DNA of 64,000 nt from an uncultured Pseudomonadales bacterium. GTDB lineage: Bacteria > Pseudomonadota > Gammaproteobacteria > Pseudomonadales > Azotimanducaceae. The notes beneath the pieces were generated by a model, which was not told the DNA's origin, did not search any database, and saw only the letters and a program-made list of their open reading frames with translations. Position numbers and translations under genes: made by a program. The stretch lies in the NCBI GenBank assembly GCA_938017975.1, contig CALIKQ010000051.1, positions 19,947 to 83,946 of the forward strand. The letters are read 5' to 3'. Below, piece after piece: positions 27,896 through 37,303 of the stretch (position 1 is its first letter; each line of letters starts with the position of its first letter).

Positions 27896-28720
27896 TCAAG
27901 CCTTTAAATGATAGAAAAGGCCGGCGCGGGCGATAAGGCCCTTAAGCTCTAACGCGTGCAGCGTGTCCAACAAATGATCAAAACGACCCTCAAAACCTTC
28001 TTTTAGATTCGCTAAGACAAGCGGACCACCAGACAGCAATGACAAGATCTGATGTGACGCATCGCTGATGCTTATTGGGGATGCAGGATTGATCGACGCG
28101 TCAAAGGAGCATCCTTCAAAGAGCCCTGGTGCCTCTCGATAAAGATCGCCAATAGAGTCTAGAAGGTGGGCACCTTCTCTTATCAGCTGATGGCATCCCA
28201 CCGCAGCTCCCTGAAGCACCGGTCCCGGAACGGCAAAAACCTCGCGCCCTTGCTCAAGCGCTAACCGTGCTGAAATCAACGACCCACTGCCAGCTTTGGC
28301 TTCAAGAACGATGAGTGCATCACACAACCCCGTCACCAAGCGATTGCGCGCAGGAAAGTGATGAGGTCTTGCCGGAGTCCCGTCCGGATACTCAGAAATT
28401 AACAGGCCCTCAGTAACAATTCGTTCAAACAATAGAGAATTTTGCTTTGGATACACCAGGTCGCAGCCATGACCTAGCACCGCAATCGTCTTACCCCCCA
28501 CTGACAAAGCGCCCTGATGACAAACAGCATCAATTCCGCGGGCGAGACCGCTCACAATCACAAACCCCAGCGCAGCCATTTGTCCAGCCAACTGCGATGC
28601 AAATGCCCGACCATGCCATGAGGCAACTCGACTGCCTACCATCGCTACGGTCGGTCGGGCCAGGAGTGCACGGTCACCCCTACAATAGATGCCGGAAGGC
28701 GCATCAGGGATCTGCGTCAA
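27896..28720 (-). CDS. dprA: DNA processing protein DprA, lacking the N-terminal domain
   Basis: DprA loads RecA on incoming single-stranded DNA during transformation. The Rossmann-like core is intact: VAMVGSRVASWHGRAFA, VSGLARGIDAVCHQGAL, GKTIAVLGHGCDLVYP and the PGPVLQGAAVGCHQLI loop, with a C-terminal winged-helix-like DprA_WH part. The N-terminal SAM-like domain usual in the family is absent. Homology actually begins about 11 codons before the TTG at 28720 (frame open back to a TAA at 28774-28772), so translation may start at a non-standard codon such as CTG 28768. Only 141 bp separate it from the lysM stop. It may be a shortened but working gene, or a decaying one. Confidence 0.82.
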   Translation of the reverse strand: MTQIPDAPSGIYCRGDRALLARPTVAMVGSRVASWHGRAFASQLAGQMAALGFVIVSGLARGIDAVCHQGALSVGGKTIAVLGHGCDLVYPKQNSLLFERIVTEGLLISEYPDGTPARPHHFPARNRLVTGLCDALIVLEAKAGSGSLISARLALEQGREVFAVPGPVLQGAAVGCHQLIREGAHLLDSIGDLYREAPGLFEGCSFDASINPASPISISDASHQILSLLSGGPLVLANLKEGFEGRFDHLLDTLHALELKGLIARAGLFYHLKA

Positions 28721-28861
28721 AACCTTAGGAAAGCTTGGATGCTTTTGTTGGATAAATTCTGAAATCAGTGTTTACGCCTAACCGCCGAGTATCTTCAGGC
28801 ACCTAACTTAAAAGATTCCTGATCAAAGGTCTCAAGCATTAGCCGATTGCTGTGCGAGCGA

Positions 28862-29923
28862 TCACTGCGGACTGCGAACAATATCTCCGAGGCTCACCTC
28901 AGCACTCGATTCAAGGATCAAGGCGTAAGACACCTGATCGACTCCCTGATAAACGAGCGCCAACCCAACGGCTCGGCTTGGAAGCTGCAGGGAACGGCCC
29001 GTTATCGGATCCTGCGTAACGACACCAGATTTTGCAATTTCGAGTAAAGTGCCGGGCACAACATCATCGAGACCGCCTCGATTAATCACGATGGTCGCAT
29101 TGAGTCCAGCAATGCTCCGTTCATTCCCAAGACCAATCACGCTTCCAGATATTTCCTGCGCCGGCGGTTTTGGAAAAAAGCTTGGATCTAGAAGCTGAGA
29201 ATCCGTCACCAAAAGCCGGTCACCGGGGGACACAGCTTGGGAGCTCTCGGTAATCCTAAGCAACGTCAGTTCGCCGTCTCGATCTACGACTCTTGCAGTT
29301 CCGACTTGAATGATTTCGACACCCAAGTTGGTGCGGGTTTCTGGATCCCGGTAAGCCTGTCCTAACTCGTAGATTCCGTAAGTTGAAACGCTTCGATCAA
29401 ACACGCCTTGGCCGTAAAACTCGTCACCCGGTTTAAGAAGCCGCTGACCGTCAATGCCCGCAACAATGTAAGGCGCCTCATCGAGCGAACTGCGATCGAT
29501 GACTCGCGTGCGCTCGAACCAGGCAGCAACATCATCCAGCGCAATGGCTTGGATCGCCCCAGTTTTATCGTTCTTACGAATCTTAGGAGATAGCTTTGTA
29601 ACTCCGCTTTTGATCTCTCGCTTGCCGTTCCCGCGATCCAAACTCAATCGAGGCTGACCATCAATCATGATCAAACTGAGGCGATCCCCAGGATAAATTA
29701 GATGAGGATTGGCTATCTCTGGATTGACTGCCCAAATTTGCGGCCAGAGCCAAGCTTCTTTTAAGTAGATTGACGCAATATCCCAGAGTGTGTCCCCGCG
29801 CTCAACGATGTAGGTTTCAGGAGCTGATGCCTTGAGTTCTAGGGCATCCACTCTGGGTGACACCATGAACCCTGAGCCAATAGCAATCATCAGACCCAGT
29901 ACCCTAGCGCGCGTATTTAACAT
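28862..29923 (-). CDS. Exported LysM domain protein
   Basis: This 353-residue protein has an N-terminal signal segment (RVLGLMIAIGSGFMVSPRVDA) and then one LysM domain (YIVERGDTLWDIASIYLKEAWLWPQIWAVNPEIANPHLIYPGDRLSL) that would bind peptidoglycan. The rest is a beta-rich region without a recognised enzyme motif. Similar genes sit between dprA and def in Pseudomonas. ATG 29923 has a good GAGGAA 8 nt upstream and is preferred to ATG 29938, which is itself close to that sequence. Confidence 0.88.
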   Translation of the reverse strand: MLNTRARVLGLMIAIGSGFMVSPRVDALELKASAPETYIVERGDTLWDIASIYLKEAWLWPQIWAVNPEIANPHLIYPGDRLSLIMIDGQPRLSLDRGNGKREIKSGVTKLSPKIRKNDKTGAIQAIALDDVAAWFERTRVIDRSSLDEAPYIVAGIDGQRLLKPGDEFYGQGVFDRSVSTYGIYELGQAYRDPETRTNLGVEIIQVGTARVVDRDGELTLLRITESSQAVSPGDRLLVTDSQLLDPSFFPKPPAQEISGSVIGLGNERSIAGLNATIVINRGGLDDVVPGTLLEIAKSGVVTQDPITGRSLQLPSRAVGLALVYQGVDQVSYALILESSAEVSLGDIVRSPQ

Positions 29924-29945
29924 TAGCGATTTCCTCATGAAATTC

Positions 29946-29963
29946 GCGGTATAATGTCACCGC
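29946..29963 (+). promoter_or_regulatory. Promoter-like -10 inside an inverted repeat between lysM and def
   Basis: A perfect TATAAT at 29950-29955 sits in the 130-bp divergent gap upstream of def. The bases 17 bp upstream (CGATTT) are a poor -35. The hexamer lies inside the inverted repeat GCGGT (29946-29950) and ACCGC (29959-29963), which could be an operator. Confidence 0.35.
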
Positions 29964-30052
29964 AATCTTTCCGATCCAGATCTTGAGCATCATACTCTGC
30001 CATCGGCAAACACCCAAAACAGCGACCTGTTTCTTCAACTACATTGTCATTT

Positions 30053-30562
30053 ATGCCAACTTCATTGCTTACCATACTCGAATTTCCCGATTCTCGCCTC
30101 CGAAAGAAAGCTCTGCGCATCGATAACGTCAGCGGGTCAACCGCCCACTTAGCCGACGAAATGTTGCGAGCCATGTATGCGGCCCCAGGAATCGGACTGG
30201 CTGCCACACAGGTCAACGTTCAGCAGCGGCTCATTGTCTGTGATGTTTCCGAGGAAAAAAACGCACCGCTGATCTTTATTAACCCTAAGATTTTGGAAAT
30301 GGACGGAGAAACAGAAACACAGGAAGGCTGCTTATCTGTGCCGGGCTTTTACGAAACGGTGATCCGACCGGAAAAAATTCTTCTCGAAGCCGTTAACCGG
30401 GAGGGCGAACCCTTTCAAATGGAGGCCGAGGGCCTGCTCTCAGTCTGCATTCAACATGAAATTGATCACCTTGACGGAAAATTGTTTGTAGATTACCTCT
30501 CCAGCGCTAAGCGACAACTCATCCGAAAAAAGCTGTTGAAACAGCAAAAACTCAGCCGATAA
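30053..30562 (+). CDS. def: Peptide deformylase
   Basis: Def removes the formyl group from nascent N-terminal methionine. The protein has 169 residues with all three signature motifs: [16 protein letters not shown] (metal-ligand Cys) and HEIDHLDG (two metal-ligand His and catalytic Glu). ATG 30053 is chosen; a TTG three codons upstream is possible. It is followed after 3 bp by fmt, the enzyme of the opposite reaction on initiator tRNA, in the standard order. Confidence 0.97.
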   Translation: MPTSLLTILEFPDSRLRKKALRIDNVSGSTAHLADEMLRAMYAAPGIGLAATQVNVQQRLIVCDVSEEKNAPLIFINPKILEMDGETETQEGCLSVPGFYETVIRPEKILLEAVNREGEPFQMEAEGLLSVCIQHEIDHLDGKLFVDYLSSAKRQLIRKKLLKQQKLSR

Positions 30563-30565
30563 ATC

Positions 30566-31510
30566 ATGCGCATTGTTTTCGCAGGCACACCAGAATTTGC
30601 GGCAGATCATTTAAAAGCGCTCCTACAAGAACCTACTATTGAAATTGTTGGCGTTGTGACGCAGCCAGATAAGCCCGGGAAGCGAGGGAAAAACCCCATC
30701 GCTTCGCCCGTCAAGACACTGGCACTCGAATATGATCGACCGGTTTTCCAACCCAAGCGCCTCCGACAGACAGATTTGGAATCATTGACCTTCGACCTCT
30801 TGGTGGTTGTGGCTTACGGGCAAATTTTGAACTCCGACTTATTGGCAATGCCCAGAATTGCTCCCATCAATGTTCATGCTTCGCTGCTCCCGAGATGGCG
30901 CGGTGCAGCACCAATTCAGCACGCCATCCTTGCAGGAGATCAGGAAACGGGTATCTCGATTATGAGGATGGATGCAGGTCTGGATACGGGACCCATCATC
31001 GCAACAACGCGCTGCAACATTGACCCCGATGAAACGAGCGATTCTTTATTTACTAAGCTTTCCAAAATAGGAACTGTTGCGCTGCTTCAATCCATTGAGA
31101 GCATCAGAGAGACGGGGTTGATGGTCGAGCCCCAAAGCGACGAGGGCATTTGCTATGCGAGCAAAATTACAAAGTCAGCGGCAAAGATCGACTGGTCCGA
31201 AGATCGCGAGATTATCGCTCAGAAAATTCGAGCCTTTTTACCCAGCCCGATAGCGTTTTCTTTTTTGGGCGACAAGCGGTTTCGATTTTTTGAATCCGAT
31301 GTTCTGCCAACAATCAGTGACAACAAAAAAGATACCCTGCCCGGAACCATCATCGATAAGACAAAATCTGGACTCGTTGTCGAATGCGGCAATGGACCAC
31401 TGTGCATCACCGCGCTTCAACTGCCGACGGGCAAAGGCACCATTCTGCGAGGAGCTGCGATCAGGAATGTGCAGTCTTCAATCATCGACCCTGGCCAGTG
31501 CTTCGAATAA
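30566..31510 (+). CDS. fmt: Methionyl-tRNA formyltransferase
   Basis: Fmt formylates initiator Met-tRNA. In 314 residues the N-terminal catalytic domain shows FAGTPEFAADHL and the 10-formyl-THF-binding and catalytic region INVHASLLPRWRGAAPIQHAIL, with MDAGLDTGPII. The C-terminal part is an OB-like tRNA-binding domain. ATG 30566 follows the def stop, and the fmt stop abuts the rsmB start directly. Confidence 0.97.
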   Translation: MRIVFAGTPEFAADHLKALLQEPTIEIVGVVTQPDKPGKRGKNPIASPVKTLALEYDRPVFQPKRLRQTDLESLTFDLLVVVAYGQILNSDLLAMPRIAPINVHASLLPRWRGAAPIQHAILAGDQETGISIMRMDAGLDTGPIIATTRCNIDPDETSDSLFTKLSKIGTVALLQSIESIRETGLMVEPQSDEGICYASKITKSAAKIDWSEDREIIAQKIRAFLPSPIAFSFLGDKRFRFFESDVLPTISDNKKDTLPGTIIDKTKSGLVVECGNGPLCITALQLPTGKGTILRGAAIRNVQSSIIDPGQCFE

Positions 31511-32773
31511 ATGCGCAACTTTGTCAATGAAGTTAACACGTTAAAAACCACGGTGATCGAAGGTCATGTTTTTGATGGCAAACACCTCGATGCTTTGGGC
31601 CGTTTACTCGTACAGACGACACTTCGTCGGTACTTTTGGTTCGATGCGATCGCCACCGAGCTCCTTGAAAAACCCTTACCTCGAAAACATCGAGACCTGC
31701 ACCTACTGATTATGATTGGTCTTTGCGCCATTGAAACGTTGAATCAACCGCAGCACACCAGTGTGAATGCTGCCGTCGAAACGGCTAAGCGCCTCAACAA
31801 ACGCTGGGCGAGCAGCCTAACTAACGCCACCCTTCGTCGTTACCTCAGGGATCGAGAAAAGATTCAAAATCGGGTAATCGACCCTGTGGCGGTTCATAAC
31901 CACCCAGCCTGGATACTCGATCATCTGCGCGCTGATTTTCCCCAGGAGTCTTCAGCGGTTATCCTGGCAAATAATTATCCCGGGCCTCTGAGCCTGCGAG
32001 TCAATAGGCTAAAACAAAGCCGGTCTGCTTATCTGGATCGACTAAAGACAGCGGGGCTTAACGCCGAGCTGAGCAATCTATCCCCTCAGGGTCTGTATTT
32101 TGAGAACCCTGTACCCATTTCGAGGTTGCCCGGCTTTCAAGACGGCGCTGTCAGTATTCAAGATGAAGGCGCACAGCTTGCAGCACTTTTATTGGACCCC
32201 CAACCAGGGGAGCGGATTTTAGATGCCTGCAGCGCCCCGGGCGGAAAAAGTTGTCATTTATTAGAGCTTGAGCCGACCATCATATTGACCTCAACGGACA
32301 TCGACCCTGATCGCCTTGAGCAAGTCCGCGACAATTTTGATCGACTTGGTGTCAATGGTGAGATCAGCTGTCTAGACCTCGGACTAGACCAACCTCAACT
32401 CGGAACGTTCGACAAAATTCTTTTAGATGTACCCTGTTCAGCAAGTGGCGTAATTCGGCGACACCCCGACATCAAATTATTGCGCAGAGCCACAGATCTC
32501 GAGGGCCTCATCAAAAAGCAGGGACAATTTCTTACGAGCGTTTGGGATCGGCTGCGGCCGGGAGGAATCTTACTCTACGCGACCTGCTCTATTTTTAGCG
32601 ATGAAAACGAAGGGGTCGTCTCGCAGTTTTTGCAGACCCGTGAAGATGCGGCGATATTGCCATTGCCTGAGGTTGGCGTTCCCCGAGCTTTCGGCGTACA
32701 GTTGCTTCCAACGCAAAACGCCCACGATGGCTTTTACTACGCGCTCCTCATCAAAGCGAGTACCGGATCATGA
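31511..32773 (+). CDS. rsmB: 16S rRNA m5C967 methyltransferase RsmB
   Basis: RsmB methylates C967 of 16S rRNA. The 420-residue protein has an N-terminal NusB-like domain (about 1-140) and a SAM-dependent domain with motif I LDACSAPGGKSCHL, motif IV LLDVPCSASGVIRRHPD (catalytic Cys region) and motif VI LLYATCSIFSDENE (nucleophile Cys). It starts on the base after the fmt stop and overlaps trkA by ATGA. def-fmt-rsmB-trkA is a classic gammaproteobacterial operon. Confidence 0.97.
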   Translation: MRNFVNEVNTLKTTVIEGHVFDGKHLDALGRLLVQTTLRRYFWFDAIATELLEKPLPRKHRDLHLLIMIGLCAIETLNQPQHTSVNAAVETAKRLNKRWASSLTNATLRRYLRDREKIQNRVIDPVAVHNHPAWILDHLRADFPQESSAVILANNYPGPLSLRVNRLKQSRSAYLDRLKTAGLNAELSNLSPQGLYFENPVPISRLPGFQDGAVSIQDEGAQLAALLLDPQPGERILDACSAPGGKSCHLLELEPTIILTSTDIDPDRLEQVRDNFDRLGVNGEISCLDLGLDQPQLGTFDKILLDVPCSASGVIRRHPDIKLLRRATDLEGLIKKQGQFLTSVWDRLRPGGILLYATCSIFSDENEGVVSQFLQTREDAAILPLPEVGVPRAFGVQLLPTQNAHDGFYYALLIKASTGS

Positions 32774-34143
32774 AGATTATTATCCTAGGTGCAGGACAAG
32801 TGGGCGGTAGTCTTGCGCAAAATCTCGTAAAAGAAGCCAGTGATATTACTGTCGTTGATTCCGATCCCGACAAGCTCAGGGAACTTCAAGACCGTTACGA
32901 TATTCAAACCGTTTGCGGACAGGCGTCCCATCCCACGATTTTAAAACAAGCCGGAGCTGAGGACGCCGATCTATTGATCGCCGTTACCAATTCCGATGAA
33001 ATTAATATGGTCGCCTGCCAGGTCGCTTATACGGTTTTTCATACACCTACGAAAATTGCTCGAATTCGAAGTCGCGCCTATCTCACAGGGAGCGGCATCT
33101 TTAGAGATGATGCGATGCCGGTTGATCACATCGTCAACCCCGAGGAGATCATTACCCACGATATCAAACGCTTGATTGATAACCCGGGCGCCCTGCAAGT
33201 GATGGATTTTGCAAGCGGGCAAGTAAAGCTGGTGGGCCTGAGAGTTGATGCGGGTAGCCCACTGGTCAACCAGGCGCTCAAAACTATTCGAACGCTTTTG
33301 CCGAATGCTGATACCCGGGTGGCGGCCATATTCAGGAGTGATCGAGGCATTATTCCAGAGGGCGATACCGTGATCGCTGCAAATGACGAAGTGTTTTTTA
33401 TCGCTGCCGCAGAAAACATCACAAGCATTATGCAAGAGCTACGTCAGCATGAGCTGCCTAATCGACGCGTTATCGTCGCCGGTGGCGGCCATATTGGTGA
33501 AAATCTCGCTCAGCAATTAGAAAGTCGCTACGGCGTAAGAGTCATCGAACAAAATCGGAATCGTTGTTTTGCGCTTTCAGAATCGCTTGAACGGAGTATT
33601 GTGCTGCACGGCAATGCCTCTGACCGGGAATTGCTGCTTGAGGAAAATATCGAAGATACCGATGTATTTGTAGCCATTACCAACGACGATGAAGCAAACA
33701 TCATGTCCTCGATGTTGGCCAAAAGTCTTGGGGCTCGAAAAGTTTTAACCTTGATCAATAATCCTGCCTATGTTGATCTGATTGAGGGGCAGGACATTGA
33801 CATTGCTATCTCGCCGCAGCTCGCAACACTGGGCGCCATTTTGACACATGTTCGTCGAGGCGATGTCGTCCGCGTCCACCCCCTCAGGCGAGGTGCCGCG
33901 GAAGCGATCGAAGCGATCGCACATGGGGATCAGCAAACATCCAAAGTCATCGGCAGAGCGCTTGGTGAATTAAATCTACCATCTGGCACCAGCGTTGGCG
34001 CTATCGTCAGAGGTGATCAGGTAATCATTGCCCACGACAATATTATGGTGGAAGCCGATGATCACTTGATTTTGTTTTTAGTAGATAAATCCCGCCTGAA
34101 AGAAGTCGAGGCGTTGTTCCAAGCACCGGTGAGCTTCTTTTAA
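32770..34143 (+). CDS. trkA: Trk potassium uptake regulatory protein TrkA
   Basis: TrkA is the cytoplasmic NAD(H)-binding regulator of the Trk K+ transporter. The 457 residues contain two RCK units. Each has a Rossmann fold (IIILGAGQVGGSLAQNL at the start; VIVAGGGHIGENLAQQL at about 235) followed by a TrkA-C domain. ATG 32770 overlaps the rsmB stop. The channel subunit gene trkH follows after 2 bp, so the two make a functional pair. Confidence 0.97.
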   Translation: MKIIILGAGQVGGSLAQNLVKEASDITVVDSDPDKLRELQDRYDIQTVCGQASHPTILKQAGAEDADLLIAVTNSDEINMVACQVAYTVFHTPTKIARIRSRAYLTGSGIFRDDAMPVDHIVNPEEIITHDIKRLIDNPGALQVMDFASGQVKLVGLRVDAGSPLVNQALKTIRTLLPNADTRVAAIFRSDRGIIPEGDTVIAANDEVFFIAAAENITSIMQELRQHELPNRRVIVAGGGHIGENLAQQLESRYGVRVIEQNRNRCFALSESLERSIVLHGNASDRELLLEENIEDTDVFVAITNDDEANIMSSMLAKSLGARKVLTLINNPAYVDLIEGQDIDIAISPQLATLGAILTHVRRGDVVRVHPLRRGAAEAIEAIAHGDQQTSKVIGRALGELNLPSGTSVGAIVRGDQVIIAHDNIMVEADDHLILFLVDKSRLKEVEALFQAPVSFF

Positions 34144-34145
34144 TC

Positions 34146-35591
34146 ATGCGCGTCGGAGTAACTTTTAGGATCGTTGGTCTCCTGCTCATGTTTTTTAGCG
34201 CGACCATGATCCCTCCCTTGTTTGTCTCATTGTTTTACACAGATGGTGCTCACGCCGTTTTTATTGAGTCGGCAGCCATCATTTTTTCTTGCGGGTTTGC
34301 CCTGCATTTGTTGTTCAGGCGTTTTCAGGAAGCGCTTCGAACCAAAGATGGTTTCCTGGTCACTGTCTTGTGTTATGTGGCGCTTGGCAGCTTCAGCGCT
34401 TTGCCTTTCGCGGATACTGCCGTCATCTCCCTGGGTATTGTCGATGCGCTTTTCGAATCTTTTTCGGGTTTGACCACGACTGGAGCGACGGTTATTACGG
34501 GCATCGAAACCTTACCCGAGTCTCTGCGCTACTACCGTCAACAACTGCAATGGCTTGGGGGCATGGGCATCATCGTGCTTGCTGTGGCGATATTGCCAAT
34601 GCTGGGCGTTGGCGGCATGCAGCTTTATCGCACTGAGGCGCCTGGCCCAATCAAAGACAGCAAGCTCACGCCAAGAATTAAGCAGACTGCACTTGCGCTC
34701 TGGTCCATCTATGTGCTCCTCACCATCGCATGTTGTCTTGCTTACTGGGCCGCTGGCATGTCTTTGTTCCAGGCAATCTGTCACAGCTTTTCGACCGTTG
34801 CCATCGGAGGGTTTTCGACCTTCGATGCAAGCCTGGGTCATTTCGATTCAGCCGCGATCGAAGCTGTCGCCATCGTGTTTATGCTGCTGTCTGGCGTCAA
34901 TTTCGCCCTGCATTTTTTTTGCTATCGAGACAAGTCGCTTAAATTGTACTGGCGGGACGAGGAAGTCCGAAGTTTCTTTGCACTGATCGTGATCGTGACT
35001 GCGGCGGTCACCCTAGTGCTGTCACAATTTAATGATGCCACGTTACATAGTTTTCGGCTGGGTGCTTTTCACGTGGTCTCGATGCTTACAACCACCGGTT
35101 TTGTCACGGAGGATTTCTCTCAGTGGCCCAATATTCTGCCTTATCTACTCATCCTGGGCGCTTTTGTTGGCGCTTGCGCAGGGTCAACAGGGGGTGGCCT
35201 AAAGGTGATTCGCGTTCTCTTAATTTACAAACAAGGCCTGCGAGAAATCCATCGTCTGATTCATCCCAATGCAATCTTTCCGATTAAAATCAGCCAGCGT
35301 GTCATGCGGGACAATGTGATGGAGGCGGTCTGGGGGTTTTGCGCTATCTATGTATTCATTTTCGTTGTACTACTGTTGATGCTGCTGAGTGATGGCAACG
35401 ACTTTCTGACAGCGTTTTCAGCGGTCGCAGCTTCCATCAATAATCTTGGGCCTGGATTAGGCGCTGTCACACACACTTATGCAGGCTTAGCTGATCTTTC
35501 CAAAATCGCATTGATCGGCGGTATGGTGCTAGGTCGGTTAGAAATTTTTACCGTCTTAGTATTGCTGACTGGGCTTTATTGGCGAAAATAA
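34146..35591 (+). CDS. trkH: Trk potassium transporter membrane subunit TrkH
   Basis: TrkH is the K+-translocating subunit that pairs with TrkA. The 481-residue membrane protein has repeated membrane-pore-membrane units. Selectivity-loop signatures are visible in SFSGLTTTGATVITG, STVAIGGFSTFDASLGHF, MLTTTGFVTEDFSQWP and INNLGPGLG. The GACAGSTGGGLKVIR segment is also typical. It is directly downstream of trkA. Confidence 0.97.
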   Translation: MRVGVTFRIVGLLLMFFSATMIPPLFVSLFYTDGAHAVFIESAAIIFSCGFALHLLFRRFQEALRTKDGFLVTVLCYVALGSFSALPFADTAVISLGIVDALFESFSGLTTTGATVITGIETLPESLRYYRQQLQWLGGMGIIVLAVAILPMLGVGGMQLYRTEAPGPIKDSKLTPRIKQTALALWSIYVLLTIACCLAYWAAGMSLFQAICHSFSTVAIGGFSTFDASLGHFDSAAIEAVAIVFMLLSGVNFALHFFCYRDKSLKLYWRDEEVRSFFALIVIVTAAVTLVLSQFNDATLHSFRLGAFHVVSMLTTTGFVTEDFSQWPNILPYLLILGAFVGACAGSTGGGLKVIRVLLIYKQGLREIHRLIHPNAIFPIKISQRVMRDNVMEAVWGFCAIYVFIFVVLLLMLLSDGNDFLTAFSAVAASINNLGPGLGAVTHTYAGLADLSKIALIGGMVLGRLEIFTVLVLLTGLYWRK

Positions 35592-35594
35592 AAT

Positions 35595-36191
35595 ATGGAT
35601 CCAACCATTGAACGCTGGAATGAGACCTATCGTGATCCAGCACCCTTTCCTGAGCCAAATCCACATCTAGCACAATTTCGCTCGTTTCTACCTTCAGGAG
35701 GCACCGCGCTTGATTTAGCCTGTGGCCGTGGCGCCGACGCCCTCTATCTCGCCGATTGCGGCTTTCAGGTAACAGCGTGGGATGGTTCTGAGGTTGCTCT
35801 GACATTGCTGAAAGAAGAGGCAAATCGCCGAGCACTGTCAATTACGACACTCTGTGCGCCTATCACGGTAGATGCATTCAAAGACCATCGATTCGATTTG
35901 ATCTATGTTCATCGCTTTTTGGATCGAGCTTTGTTTCCAGTCATTCTTGAGGCACTGAAACCTCAAGGAAGATTGTTTTATGAGACATTCACAACCGAGT
36001 CACTTGAGACGACGACTGCGCCACAAGGGCCAAAGAATCCGAGTTATCGCCTCGAGGCCAATGAGCTTGTGAGGCTTTGCGCGCCGCTGCACATAAGACT
36101 GTTCATCGATGGCCTAATGCCCAGTAGGGATGCGAAGACGTTTATTCCTACATCAAAATCTCTGTTAATCGGCGAAAAGCGTTCCCGCTAA
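35595..36191 (+). CDS. Class I SAM-dependent methyltransferase (TehB-like)
   Basis: This 198-residue protein has the SAM-binding motif I ALDLACGRGADALYLADCGFQVTAWDGSE, motif IV FDLIYVHRFLDR and a post-motif LKPQGRLFYETF strand. It resembles TehB/UbiE-type small-molecule methyltransferases. The substrate cannot be assigned. It follows trkH after 3 bp and overlaps the convergent acyltransferase gene by 4 bp, so it is probably the last gene of the def-trkH operon. Confidence 0.85.
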   Translation: MDPTIERWNETYRDPAPFPEPNPHLAQFRSFLPSGGTALDLACGRGADALYLADCGFQVTAWDGSEVALTLLKEEANRRALSITTLCAPITVDAFKDHRFDLIYVHRFLDRALFPVILEALKPQGRLFYETFTTESLETTTAPQGPKNPSYRLEANELVRLCAPLHIRLFIDGLMPSRDAKTFIPTSKSLLIGEKRSR

Positions 36192-37051
36192 AAGCCGTTA
36201 TAAATTTCAGCCGAACCCGTTGGTCGCTTTTTGAAGCGTTTATACTCCCATTGGTACTGAGCCGGGTGCTCACGAACAAGGGCCTCGAGGGCAGTATTCA
36301 ATGCGCCCAGACCCGCTTGTTCATCCTCCACCGCCAGTTCCGGCACGGCAGCATAATGGAGGTCAAATCGTCCTCGAGAATTTCGAATCAGTGCAACAAG
36401 AACCGGAGCGGCATTTGTTTTTCGTACTAATCGGTGAACCAAGCGATCGGTATACGCGGGTATTCCAAAAAACGAGATAAACAGCCCACTTTCCGGTACT
36501 TGATCGGGCAAGACCGCGACGTTGCCGCCAGCGCTTAAGACCCTAAATAGCCGCACCAGGCCGCGGGAATTCGTGGGCACCATGTCATTACCATATCTCA
36601 TTCGCACTTTTTCGATGATGGATGCCAGGGCCTTTTGCTTAGGCGGTTTAAAAAGCGCCGTTAACTGAAATCCTTTTTGCGCAAAAATGGCATTGAAGAG
36701 TTCCCAGTTGCCGATATGAGGCACCAAAAGCAATGTGCCACTGTTACCAGAAAGCGCTTCCTCAATGACTTCCTCTCCATAAACATGGTCAATCCATGTA
36801 AGTAAGTGCTCGCTTTTTTTGGTCCAAACGGCTGGCGTTTCAAATGCCGTCTGGGCAGTCGAAATGAGGCTTTCTCGCACAAGTTGCTGGTGCTCTTCGG
36901 CGGTTAAATGAGGAAAACACAGCTCTATGTTCCGATCGCTGATTCGTCGACTACGAGATTGACCATGATAAAGGATCAAGCCCAACATCCTGCCAAGCCA
37001 CTGAAGTAAAGCTCGTGGCAATAGCCCAACACTGATAATTAAATAATACAC
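36188..37051 (-). CDS. LpxL/HtrB-family lysophospholipid acyltransferase
   Basis: This is a 287-residue inner-membrane acyltransferase of the lauroyl/myristoyl (lipid A) family. An N-terminal hydrophobic segment anchors the protein. The catalytic H-x4-E box is in LLLVPHIGNWELFN, and further family blocks are ALFKPPKQKAL, GNVAVLPDQVPESGLFISFFG and YQWEYKRFKKRP. In Pseudomonas a homologue lies next to glyQ, as here. Lipid A late acylation is the likely role; ornithine-lipid or other acyl acceptors are possible. The start is GTG 37051. Confidence 0.88.
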   Translation of the reverse strand: MYYLIISVGLLPRALLQWLGRMLGLILYHGQSRSRRISDRNIELCFPHLTAEEHQQLVRESLISTAQTAFETPAVWTKKSEHLLTWIDHVYGEEVIEEALSGNSGTLLLVPHIGNWELFNAIFAQKGFQLTALFKPPKQKALASIIEKVRMRYGNDMVPTNSRGLVRLFRVLSAGGNVAVLPDQVPESGLFISFFGIPAYTDRLVHRLVRKTNAAPVLVALIRNSRGRFDLHYAAVPELAVEDEQAGLGALNTALEALVREHPAQYQWEYKRFKKRPTGSAEIYNGF

Positions 37052-37140
37052 ATTCGCGCTCTCATAGCGAGGCCATCGTACATCACCGCGTGACTTGGCG
37101 TTACCGCCCTACGCCCAGCATAAATTGATGTGGTCCTAAT

Positions 37141-37170
37141 TCCTACCCGGCTCTGGATGTCCGGCTAGGA
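37141..37170. repeat. Inverted repeat in the lpxL-glyQ divergent gap
   Basis: TCCTACCCGG (37141-37150) pairs with CCGGCTAGGA (37161-37170), with one internal C/C mismatch and a 10-nt loop. It sits in the 252-bp gap between the divergent acyltransferase and glyQ genes. It is not followed by a T-run in either direction. Elsewhere in this gap a TATACT at 37270-37275 could be the -10 for glyQ, but its -35 is poor. Confidence 0.4.
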
Positions 37171-37303
37171 TGGTCAGCTGGGTTAAAGCCACAACCATTT
37201 TCGACCATTCTCACGGCGCTTTTGATCGCAGACCCACAAGGAAAGCAGACGTCATCCCATCAGTTGCGCTATACTCGCCATTTTTGAGCGCCTAGCGTCC
37301 CAG

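Noticed and set aside
37052..37303. T-box or glycine riboswitch upstream of glyQ
   Set aside because: T-boxes are rare in gammaproteobacteria, and the region shows no T-box bulge or paired glycine-aptamer pattern, only one imperfect inverted repeat.
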